Assembly (NCBI GenBank): GCA_050014755.1
Contig: JBEKCS010000005.1
Span: 1 to 64,000 of the forward strand
Source: Bog-756 sp050014755
Lineage (GTDB): Bacteria; Actinomycetota; Acidimicrobiia; Acidimicrobiales; RAAP-2
DNA: 64,000 nucleotides
Direction of reading: 5' to 3'
In this document: piece by piece, positions 25,353 through 33,800 of the stretch
How positions within the stretch are numbered: the first letter of the stretch is position 1
Layout of the letters: every line of letters begins with the position of its first letter
Translations under genes and position numbers: made by a program
The notes under the pieces: generated by a model
The model's database searches: none
Told to the model about the DNA's origin: nothing
What the model saw: only the letters and a program-made list of their open reading frames with translations

Positions 25353-26381
25353 ATGAGCGCACCTTCGGACGACATCGCCGTCATCGGCTGGGCCCAGACT
25401 CCCATGGTCCGACATACGGACAAGTCGGAGACCCAGCTGCTGATGGAGGTGATCACCGCAGCCATCGCTCCGCTCGGGCTGACTCGCACCGACATCGACT
25501 TCACGTGCCTGGGCAGCTGCGACTACATCACCGGCCAGGCATTCTCCTTCGTCTCCAACCTGGACGCGATCGGCGCCTGGCCGCCCAAGCGGGACTCCCA
25601 CGTGGAGATGGACGGTGCCTGGGCACTCTACGAGGCGTGGCTCCGCCTGCAGGAGGGTGACATCGAATTGGCCGTGGTCACCGGATCCGGTCGCTCCTCG
25701 ACCGGCGATCCGGCCCTGATCTATCCGATGGAGATGGACCCGTACTTCCTGGCCCCCCTGGGAGCCGACCCGCTCACCTTCGCGGCACTCCAGGCCCGGG
25801 CGGTGATCGCCGCCGGCATCGCCGACGAGCGCTCCATGGCCGAGGTGGCCGTGCGGGCCCGCGGCACAGGCGATGTCGAGACGCTGTTGGCCGAGGAATA
25901 CATCCGCCAGCCGCTCCGACGCCATGACGTACCGCCGATCACCGACGGTGCAGCCGCCATGGTGCTGGCCACCGGTGATCGCGCCCGTCGACTGGTGGAG
26001 CGGCCCGCCTACATCACCGGATTCGACCATCGGACCGAGTGCCACAACCCGTCCTTCCGGGCGCTGGATGATTCGCCGTCCACCCGGATCGCCGCCGAGG
26101 CCGCCGGCCTCGGTGGTGCCCCCGTCGAAGTGGCCGAGCTCCAGGCGGCCTTCACCCATGAGGAGCTACTCCTATGTGATGTGCTCGGCCTCGGGGACGA
26201 CGTGGTCGTGAACCGTTCCGGAGGGGCGCTGCGTGACAATCCGATCATGGCCACGGGACTCTGCCGGGTTGGCCACGCCGCAGACCACATCTTCGCGGGA
26301 GGAAGTCGGGCCCTGGCCCATGCGACCTCCGGGCCGTGCCTCCAGCAGAACCTCGTCTGCATACTGGAGGGCAGATCGTGA
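25353..26381 (+). CDS. Thiolase-family (Ltp/SCP-x-like) protein, probable aldolase or lipid-transfer type
   Basis: A 342-residue protein with the thiolase fold. It opens IAVIGWAQTPMVRHTDKSET and continues TCLGSCDYITGQAFSFV, ITDGAAAMVLA and a C-terminal GGALRDNPIMATGLCRV (the GG.L..NP.GA.G loop). At the position where degradative thiolases keep the nucleophilic Cys, the sequence reads EMDGAWALYEAW, so a classical acyl transfer is unlikely. In actinobacterial sterol degradation, Ltp2-type proteins lacking this Cys act as retro-aldolases with a DUF35 partner; the preceding gene encodes such a partner. The stop overlaps the next start (GTGA). Confidence 0.8.
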   Translation: MSAPSDDIAVIGWAQTPMVRHTDKSETQLLMEVITAAIAPLGLTRTDIDFTCLGSCDYITGQAFSFVSNLDAIGAWPPKRDSHVEMDGAWALYEAWLRLQEGDIELAVVTGSGRSSTGDPALIYPMEMDPYFLAPLGADPLTFAALQARAVIAAGIADERSMAEVAVRARGTGDVETLLAEEYIRQPLRRHDVPPITDGAAAMVLATGDRARRLVERPAYITGFDHRTECHNPSFRALDDSPSTRIAAEAAGLGGAPVEVAELQAAFTHEELLLCDVLGLGDDVVVNRSGGALRDNPIMATGLCRVGHAADHIFAGGSRALAHATSGPCLQQNLVCILEGRS

Positions 26382-27544
26382 GCACTCCCCCGGTGGCCGT
26401 CGTCGGCGTGGGCCAGACCCACCACAAGTCGCGACGGCTCGACGTGTCGTTCGGCGGCCTGGTGCGCGAAGCGGTGTTCCGGGCCCTCGACGACGCTCAG
26501 ATGTCCCTCGACGACATCGATGCCGTCGTGCTGGGAAAGGCACCTGACCTCTTCGAAGGCGTCATGAAGCCGGAGTTGTATCTGTCCGACGCCCTCGGTG
26601 CGGTGGGCAAGCCCATGTTCCGGGTCCATACGGCCGGCTCGGTGGGGGGAACCACCGCCATCGTGGCCGCGTCCCATGTCCAGGCGGGCAAGCACCGGAC
26701 GGTCCTCGCCGTTGCATTCGAGAAGCAGTCGGAGGGCAACGCCCAGTTCGCCCTGGGCAGCGGGAAGGGCGCCTCCCTGGGTGCCGGTGGGGCATTCGCC
26801 CCGTTCATCCGGGCCTACATCCAACGAAGCGGCGCGCCCGAACACATCGGGTGGAAGGTGGCCGTCAAGGACCGTCTCAACGCCCTGAAGAACCCGTACG
26901 CCCACCTCAAGATCGAGGACATCTCCATCGAGAAGGTCAAGGCCTCGCCGATGATGTGGGAGCCCACCCGGTTCCTCGAGTCGTGCCCGTCATCCGACGG
27001 AGCCTGCGCGGTCGTCATCACCGACGAAGCAGGAGGCAACGCCGCGGCGGCCGATGGTCGACCCGCGGCGTGGATTCTGGCGTCCTCGTCCCGATCCGAG
27101 CCGCCGAGCTTCCCCGGCCGCGATCCGGTGCGGCCCGCGGCCGCTCTCCAGTGCGCAGCCGACGTGTACACCGGCGCCGGAATCACCGATCCCCGCCGCC
27201 AGATCGACACCGCCGAGCTGTACGTCCCGTTCTCGTGGCTCGAACCCATCTGGCTCGAGGCCTTCGGCCTGGCCGACGAAGGCGAAGGGTGGAAAATGGT
27301 CGACGACGGCACCACCGAACTGGGGGGCTCACTGCCCGTCAACGCCTCCGGCGGCGTACTGTCCAGCAATCCCATTGGAGCCTCGGGCCTGCTTCGATTC
27401 GCCGAGGCGGCCAACCAGGTGCGGGGTGCGGCCGGGGAGCACCAGGTGGACGGAGCGAAGGTGGCCATCGGGATGGCGTACGGGGCCAACAACCAGTACT
27501 TCAGCACCTGGGCCGTCGGGAGTTCGCTGCATCCGTTCGGATGA
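26378..27544 (+). CDS. Thiolase-family (Ltp-like) protein
   Basis: A 388-residue thiolase-fold protein beginning at GTG 26378, inside the stop of the upstream thiolase. Features: VAVVGVGQTHHKSRRLDVSF, ALDDAQMSLDDIDAVVLGKA, MFRVHTAGSVGGTTAIVAAS, and a C-terminal NASGGVLSSNPIGASGL loop. The nucleophile loop holds HTAGSVGG rather than the Cys-Ser-Gly of true thiolases, so this chain too is atypical. Two non-identical thiolase-like chains plus DUF35 suggest a hetero-oligomeric enzyme. A role in sterol-like or branched-chain acyl-CoA breakdown is an inference from family precedent. Confidence 0.8.
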   Translation: MSTPPVAVVGVGQTHHKSRRLDVSFGGLVREAVFRALDDAQMSLDDIDAVVLGKAPDLFEGVMKPELYLSDALGAVGKPMFRVHTAGSVGGTTAIVAASHVQAGKHRTVLAVAFEKQSEGNAQFALGSGKGASLGAGGAFAPFIRAYIQRSGAPEHIGWKVAVKDRLNALKNPYAHLKIEDISIEKVKASPMMWEPTRFLESCPSSDGACAVVITDEAGGNAAAADGRPAAWILASSSRSEPPSFPGRDPVRPAAALQCAADVYTGAGITDPRRQIDTAELYVPFSWLEPIWLEAFGLADEGEGWKMVDDGTTELGGSLPVNASGGVLSSNPIGASGLLRFAEAANQVRGAAGEHQVDGAKVAIGMAYGANNQYFSTWAVGSSLHPFG

Positions 27545-27632
27545 GGCGCGGGGCCGGCCGACGGCCGCCTGCGCAGTAGGTAATGAGCGGCAGTCCGCGC
27601 GGGCGGCCAAACGACGACGGGAGATGAGTTCG

Positions 27633-27965
27633 ATGGCCCAGTATCTGGTTTCCGTTCTCTACGACGAGACCGTCATCCCATCCGCGGACGAGGATGCCGC
27701 GATCGATGACTTCAACGAACAACTCCGGGCCAATGGACACTGGGTCTTCGCCGGTGGCCTGGCGGCACCGGACACTGCCACCGTCATCGACGGTCGTCAG
27801 GGGGAGGAGGTGCTCACCGACGGCCCCTACGTGGAGACGAAGGAGTACGTCGCGGGCTTCTGGATCATCCAGGCCCCCGACCTCGATGTCGCGCTCCGGC
27901 TCGCCACCCAAGGGTCGAAGAGCTGCAACCGGAGGGTCGAACTCCGGCCGCTTCTGGACGGATGA
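27633..27965 (+). CDS. YCII-related (YciI/DGPF) domain protein
   Basis: A 110-residue dimeric alpha-beta barrel protein: AQYLVSVLYDETVIPSADED, then DGRQGEEVLTDGPYVETKEY (the DGPF-type motif) and GFWIIQAPDLDVALRLA. These proteins are often encoded beside ECF sigma factors; no sigma gene is present here. Function unknown. ATG 27633 is preferred over ATG 27624 because GGGAGATGAG is then at normal spacing. It is convergent with the ABC permease gene. Confidence 0.8.
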   Translation: MAQYLVSVLYDETVIPSADEDAAIDDFNEQLRANGHWVFAGGLAAPDTATVIDGRQGEEVLTDGPYVETKEYVAGFWIIQAPDLDVALRLATQGSKSCNRRVELRPLLDG

Positions 27966-28027
27966 CCGTGGTCGACCAGGTGGTCACGACCCTGGCCGGG
28001 CGCCAGGAGGACCTCGAGCGCCGGACC

Positions 28028-28052
28028 GCTCATACCCGCTTGGAGTATGAGC
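28028..28052. terminator. Hairpin between convergent genes
   Basis: GCTCATAC (28028-28035) pairs with GTATGAGC (28045-28052), an 8-bp perfect stem with a 9-nt loop. It spans the stop codon of the ABC permease gene and follows the YCII gene by 62 nt, so it may serve either strand. No T-run. Confidence 0.45.
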
Positions 28053-28860
28053 GAACGGCCAGTGGGATGAAGATCGCGGCGACCCCCGCACATCCGAGGA
28101 GCGCCCATCCGACCTGGGCGGTCACGGTACCGTCGTTCATCAGGCCACGCAGTGCCGAGACCACGTGGGAGACAGGATTGACCCGGGTCACCGCCTGGAG
28201 CCATCCCGGGAGGGTGGTGACCGGGACGAACGCGTTGGAGAGGAACGCCAGCGGGAACATGACCATCATGGACATCCCCTGGACGGCGCCGGCGCTCCTC
28301 GCCTTGGTGCCGATCCACAGGAAGATCCACGCGACGGACCAGCCGGTGATGACGGCAAGCACCGCTCCGGCGAATACGCCGGGGACACCCCCACCGGGGC
28401 GGTAGCCCATGACGATGCCCACGGTCAGGGTGACGCCGGCGGCAATGGCGTACCGGGCGAGGTCGGCCAGCATCGGACCGGCGAGCGGGGCGATACGGGC
28501 GATGGGCAGCGACCGGAAGCGGTCGAACACGCCCGTGTCCATGTCCTCACGGAGTTGGATTCCGGCCCCTACGCACGCGGTGATGGTGGTCATGGCGATG
28601 ATGCCCGGGATGAGGGTCGGCAAGTAGTGCGCGGTGCTGCCGGAGATGGCCCCGCCGAACATGAGCCCGAACATCACGGTGAACAACACGGGCATGAAGG
28701 TGACGTCGACCAGCTGTTCCGGGTTGCGACTCATCTTGATGAGGGCGCGCCATGCCAGCGTCGTCATCTGAGTGAGCGCCTCGCGCACGGGCACCGACTC
28801 GCTGACGGTACGCGCGGCCGGTCGGATTCCAGCGGTCGGGATCGTGACGGCTTCGGTCAT
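28030..28860 (-). CDS. ABC-2 type transporter permease (DrrB-like)
   Basis: A 276-residue membrane subunit with six predicted helices and the ABC-2 signature near residue 120-150 (GVFDRFRSLPIARIAPLAGP), plus NAFVPVTTLPGWLQAVTRVN, the conserved late segment of DrrB/NodJ-like permeases. It forms an efflux pump for lipophilic compounds or drugs with the ATPase encoded just upstream; the start overlaps the ATPase stop (ATGA). Substrate unknown. Expression is probably controlled by the divergent TetR at 29974. Confidence 0.9.
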   Translation of the reverse strand: MTEAVTIPTAGIRPAARTVSESVPVREALTQMTTLAWRALIKMSRNPEQLVDVTFMPVLFTVMFGLMFGGAISGSTAHYLPTLIPGIIAMTTITACVGAGIQLREDMDTGVFDRFRSLPIARIAPLAGPMLADLARYAIAAGVTLTVGIVMGYRPGGGVPGVFAGAVLAVITGWSVAWIFLWIGTKARSAGAVQGMSMMVMFPLAFLSNAFVPVTTLPGWLQAVTRVNPVSHVVSALRGLMNDGTVTAQVGWALLGCAGVAAIFIPLAVRSYSKRV

Positions 28861-29903
28861 GGGGTGCTCGCTTCGATCTCGGAGGCAGGGGGTCGACTCG
28901 TGTGGCCGGTCAGGGCGAAGAACACGTCATCGAGGCTCGGTTGCTCGACGGTGGCACTTGCGATGTCGAGCCGGTGGTGCCGGAGGGCGACGAGGACGTC
29001 GGCAGCCCGGTTGGCATCGTTCAGCGTGACGCTGAATCCCGAGCCGGCGGGGGGAACCTCCGGCGACTCGCCGGTCAGGTCCGCAGCCAGTGCGACCGCC
29101 GCCGCCGTGTCGCCGGGGTCGGCCATCTGGACGCGGAGGCTCGACGTGCCGATCTGGGTCTTGAGCTGTTCAGGGGTACCCTCGGCAACCTTGCGACCAC
29201 GATCGATGACGGCAATCCGTCCGGCCAGAGCATCGGCTTCGTCGAGGTACTGGGTGGTCAACAGAATGGTCGATCCTTCAGCGACCAGATGGCGGATCGT
29301 GTCCCACATCTGGCTGCGGTTCCGGGGATCGAGACCGGTCGTGGGCTCGTCGAGGAAGATCAGCGCAGGCCTGGTGATCAGGCTCGCCGCGAGATCGAGA
29401 CGGCGGCGCATGCCGCCGGAGAACTGGGAGATGGGTCGGTGCGCGGCCTCGGTGAGGTCGAACTGAGCGAGCAGATCGTCGGCAATGCCGTGGGCCCTCT
29501 TCGATGACAATCCCTGCAGGCGGCCGAACATCCAGAGGTTCTCCGCGCCCGTCAGGTTCTCGTCGACCGACGCGAACTGCCCGGTGACGCCGATCAGCTG
29601 CCGCACCGCATGGCCCCGGCTGCGAACGTCGTAGCCGAAGATCCTCGCCTCGCCGCCATCGATCGGCAGCAGCGTCGCCAGCATGTCGAGCATCGTCGTC
29701 TTGCCCGCGCCGTTCGGGCCGAGCACCCCGAAGATCTCCCCTTCCATGACGGTCAGGTCGATGGCGTCGACCGCTCGATTCGAGCCGAACAGCTTGGTGA
29801 GGCCGCGCGCCTCGACGGCCGCAGCGCCCGGCACGTGGCTGTCGGGCCCCGCCTGGTCGGCATGGGTCCTCGATCGTTCGACTCGGGGAGGTCCAGCTGT
29901 CAT
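28857..29903 (-). CDS. ABC transporter ATP-binding protein (DrrA-like)
   Basis: A 348-residue nucleotide-binding subunit. Walker A is GPNGAGKTT (about residues 64-72), the signature is FSGGMRRRLDLA, Walker B is ALIFLDEPTTGLDP, and the switch His is replaced by Gln in LLTTQYLDEADAL as in many daunorubicin-type exporters. The C-terminal ~100 residues are the DrrA regulatory extension ending PSLDDVFFALTGH. It drives export by the permease encoded in the next, overlapping gene. Upstream lies the palindromic operator at 29926-29941. Confidence 0.93.
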   Translation of the reverse strand: MTAGPPRVERSRTHADQAGPDSHVPGAAAVEARGLTKLFGSNRAVDAIDLTVMEGEIFGVLGPNGAGKTTMLDMLATLLPIDGGEARIFGYDVRSRGHAVRQLIGVTGQFASVDENLTGAENLWMFGRLQGLSSKRAHGIADDLLAQFDLTEAAHRPISQFSGGMRRRLDLAASLITRPALIFLDEPTTGLDPRNRSQMWDTIRHLVAEGSTILLTTQYLDEADALAGRIAVIDRGRKVAEGTPEQLKTQIGTSSLRVQMADPGDTAAAVALAADLTGESPEVPPAGSGFSVTLNDANRAADVLVALRHHRLDIASATVEQPSLDDVFFALTGHTSRPPASEIEASTP

Positions 29904-29925
29904 GTTGTTGCTCCAAAGTTCGAGT

Positions 29926-29941
29926 TACTAATACTTTAGTA
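29926..29941. promoter_or_regulatory. Palindromic operator between ABC exporter and tetR
   Basis: TACTAATACTTTAGTA has perfect 6-bp arms (TACTAA/TTAGTA) around TACT. The 70-nt divergent spacer is strikingly AT-rich for this genome. Position between drrAB-like genes and a tetR gene makes it the probable binding site that controls both. Confidence 0.65.
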
Positions 29942-29973
29942 CAACTATATGTTTCTGTCTATACTGGATCGGC

Positions 29974-30714
29974 ATGGCGACCAACAGCGACGACCTCGGC
30001 GTGGATGCCATCCTCGAGCTCTTCGAAAGCACCCACGCCGATGAGGCCCGGGACCGGAACGAGGGTCTGCGCGAACGCAAGAAGCGGCAGGTCCGCCAGC
30101 GGATCTCCGACGTCGCGACCGCGATGTTCCTGGTTCACGGGTTCGACAACGTGACCGTGGCCCAGATCGCGGCCGAATCCGACGTCTCCCAGCAGACGGT
30201 GTTCAACTACTTCACGACCAAGGAGTCGATGTTCTTCGACCGCACCGAACCCATGATCACCGCCGTCGCGGAAGCCGTGAGGGAACGCGGGAACGCACCG
30301 CTGATCGACGTCGTCGTGGAATCGATCGCCAGCGAGATTCATCCGGGTCGCCTGAGGGCACTGGACGACGCCACCCAACTGCACCTGATCCGCCGCTTCT
30401 GCGCGGTCGCCACCACATCGCCGACCCTCGCCGCGGCGCGATACGCAGAACTGCCACGCTTCGTCGACGAAGTGTCCATGGCGCTCGCCCAACGAGTCGG
30501 CGCTGACCCGATCGACCCCGGGGTGCGGTTCGCCACCTTCGTCATCGCCGGCCTCGTCGAAGTCCGAGTGCAGTCGGCCTATCACCACGTCGAGCAGGTG
30601 GGCTCGTTCGCCGCGCTCAACGAGGTCATCCACCACGACTTCCTCCAGGCGGCACGGCTCGCCGAGCCGTCCCTCACCGCATTCGACAACCTTCGACCGA
30701 TGGCGCAGGGCTGA
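29974..30714 (+). CDS. TetR family regulator, probable repressor of the adjacent ABC exporter
   Basis: A 246-residue protein. An extra N-terminal stretch of about 25 residues precedes the DNA-binding domain: RQRISDVATAMFLVHGFDNV, then TVAQIAAESDVSQQTVFNYF and TTKESMFFD. The C-terminal domain is of the general TetR type with no recognisable ligand family. It is divergent from the ABC exporter with a 70-nt shared promoter region that holds one clear palindrome, the standard layout for a local drug-efflux repressor. Confidence 0.9.
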   Translation: MATNSDDLGVDAILELFESTHADEARDRNEGLRERKKRQVRQRISDVATAMFLVHGFDNVTVAQIAAESDVSQQTVFNYFTTKESMFFDRTEPMITAVAEAVRERGNAPLIDVVVESIASEIHPGRLRALDDATQLHLIRRFCAVATTSPTLAAARYAELPRFVDEVSMALAQRVGADPIDPGVRFATFVIAGLVEVRVQSAYHHVEQVGSFAALNEVIHHDFLQAARLAEPSLTAFDNLRPMAQG

Positions 30715-30879
30715 CACCAAGGGCCCACGTGCACGTCCCGGACCCGAATCCGAGACCTCCAAGGATCGCCTGGTCGCAACCGGTCACTTCCCCTGGACAG
30801 CCATGCGAGATGGAGCGAGACTCAATCGAGACGCTCAGGCGCAACGGCGGAGTCTGAGGAATGAGGATGGGGGAGTCCC

Positions 30880-33800
30880 GTGGACCTCGGTGGCCTGGCA
30901 CGGCGGCAGGGCAGGAGGGGGTTGGGCTCCGTGAGGGGCAGGGGCTTCGCAGCTGCTGCGACGGTGGCCGTCCTCGTGACCGGGACCCTATCGGTGGCGG
31001 GAGCGAACCCGGTGGCTCATGACACGCCCTCACCCGCCTTCTCGACGATCACACTCAGCAACGACCCGGCGGTTCTCACCGGTCAGCCGGGATCAGGCTC
31101 GTTCACGGCGACGGTGACCTTTGACGACGCAAGCGGCGACCCCGTATCCGGCGAGCAGGTCATCATGGTCGTGGAGGACACGACCACCAGCGAGAACATG
31201 ACCACGCTGGTTCCGAACAACGGGCAGGAGTTCACCGACTCCGACGGACAGGTGAGCTACCCCATGTCGTGTGCGTCTCTCGGTTGTCACCCCGGCGACC
31301 GGCTTCAGATCAGCGCAGCTGACGGTTCCGAAGACATCGAGGCGGGCCCCGTCACCGAATCGGTCGGGGAGGTCACGTTTGCCGTTGCAACCGGCTACGT
31401 CGGCCAATCCAACACCCTGATCGTCGAGGACCTCACCGGAGCGCCGACGGAGGACAAGCCGGTGAGCCTCTCCCTGGCCGGCACGGCGGTGACCCTGCCC
31501 TCGTGCACCACAGACGGGACAGGATCGCTACCTGCGGCGGGGTCGTCCGGTGCCTGCTCTTTCACCGTGCCTGCGCTCGGAGGCGCGTCGCCGCCACAGA
31601 GCATCGATGCTCAGATCACCGTCGGCGCCCAGGTCTTCGACGCGTCCCTCCTGTTGCTCGCCGGACAGTCGTCGAACGCCACCTCGACGATCTCGGTCAG
31701 CCCCGACCCCATGGTGCTCTCGAGCCCCGGCGGATCCGCCAGCTTCACGGTCACGGTCGACGTCGAGGACGCATCCGGCTCCCCGATCGCGGGCGATCCG
31801 GTCTCGCTCGCCACCGACCCCAACTTCGGTGGCGAGGCGGTCACCAGTCCCCAGACCACCGGCGGCAGTGGGGTGGCGACATTCGTGTGGACCTGTCCTT
31901 CCGGCTACTGCGAACCCGGCCAGGTGATCTCGGTGAGTGCCACCGACGCCGACGGCCTGTCACTGGGCCCCGTCGACGAAGACGTGAGCGAGATCGAGTT
32001 CTCCGGAGCCGGCTATACCGGCGCCACCGACACTCTGGTGGTCGAGGATCTGCCCGGAGCTGCGGCCGAGGACCAGCCTGTCTCCCTCAGTCTGGACGGC
32101 TCACCAGTGGCCCTCACCGGAACCTGCACCACGAGTGGAACCGGGTCGCTCCCCAGCCCTGCTGGTACCGACCCCTGCACGTTCACCGTGCCCGCGATCT
32201 CCGGTGCGACCCCACCGGAAAGTGTTCCGGCAGTCATCACGGTCGGCACCGACGTCCTCGACCAGACCTTCACCTTGGAGCCGGCGCCGGCACTGGAGCT
32301 GTCACCCACCAGCGGTCCCGGGGGAACCACCATCACGGTCGACGGGACCGCCCTCTCCCCGGACGACAGCGTCGACATCGGGTTCACCCCCTTCGGGGCC
32401 ACGACGTCGAGCGTGAGCACCGAGTGCTCGACCGACGGCGACGGGAACATCATCAACAACGCAGATACCACCTGCCAGCTGACCATCCCCGCCGAATCGC
32501 CCGTCGGAGCCGGCGCGGTGGCAACCCAGGGCTTTGCCGGTGCGACGGCCACGTTCACCGTGGAGGCGCCCGTCATGACCGGGATCGACATCTCCTCGGC
32601 GGGGTTCACCACCACACCGGGGGTGCCCGGGGTCGAGATCTACGTCGGCGACACCGACAACCTGCAGATCGAAGCCGACTACTCCAATGGGACGGCCTCC
32701 CCGCTGGTGGTGCCTCCCGGGGATCCCGAACCCGTGGTGAGCATGTCCATCGACTCCGACCCCTCGGGGGCGATCACCTTCGGGTACACCGGCGGGGACC
32801 TCATCCCCGTGACCGCCAACGCGGTGACCACCTCGCCGGCCGTCATCGAAGCCACCTACGACGGCTTCGCCCCCGCCTACTCGGATTCGCTCAATGGCGC
32901 GGTCCAGCCGTGTCACGACTGCTACTTCGTCAACGGCGCGCTGTTGACCGTCCAGGCCCAGACCCCCGGGGCCCTCGGCATCGGCTCGACGCCCCTGGCC
33001 GGAGCGACCGCGGACATCACCCAGGGCGTCGACGAGCCAGGCGCCTACACGGTCGACGAGCCGTGCTATCCCTTCAGCTCGAACGACGAAGAGGGGTGTG
33101 GGTCCCCACCCACGGGCGACCCGGCGACGGCATCCACCTCGACATGTACGACCGATGACACCGGTAGCTGCCCGCTGACCGCGATGTGGGATCCCGACAC
33201 GGTCTCGCTCACCCCACCCCTTGGATACACGATCACCGGTGTCACCGGCTGTGGTTCGGTGACCGGCCCTGCCGACGCGCCCGTCTGTGATCTCACGCCG
33301 GCCGACTGGAGCAACCCCCTGACCATCACCTTCCAACTCCTGCCACTGCCGTCCCTCGTCGCGTTGGTGTCCGGCACGAACGTGTCCGGGGGCATCTCGG
33401 ACGGCTCCACGGTCACATTGACTCCCGATGGCGTGAGCGAGCCGAGCTGGTGGGCCGCTTCCGACCAGGGGACCTGGCCGCCCACCTGTACCACGACGAC
33501 CGCGGTGGGTGACGATTCGGGCTGCGCCTTCGACGTACTCCCCACGGGAAGCTTCTCCGTGGGGATCGATCTGTCGACCGCGGGCGCCACCGCGACGTAC
33601 CCCCTCTATGCGGTCGGCACCGACAGCCAGCAGGCCGACCAGTCCGTCACCCTCAACCCCGGCGACAAGGCGACGGTCCCGTTCCAGGTCGGCTTTGCGC
33701 CGTCCCTCGTCGCGTTGGTGTCCGGCACGAACGTGTCCGGGGGCATCTCGGACGGCTCCACGGTCACATTGACTCCCAACGGCGTGAGCGAGCCGAGCTG

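Noticed and set aside
27962..28405. Plus-strand frame beginning at the YCII stop
   Set aside because: It runs antisense through the ABC permease, whose helices and ABC-2 signature are clear.
31503..33158. 551-codon plus-strand frame inside the giant secreted protein gene
   Set aside because: It overlaps the real frame in +1 phase and is Arg/His-rich and repetitive without motifs; the protein frame with signal peptide and repeats is favoured.
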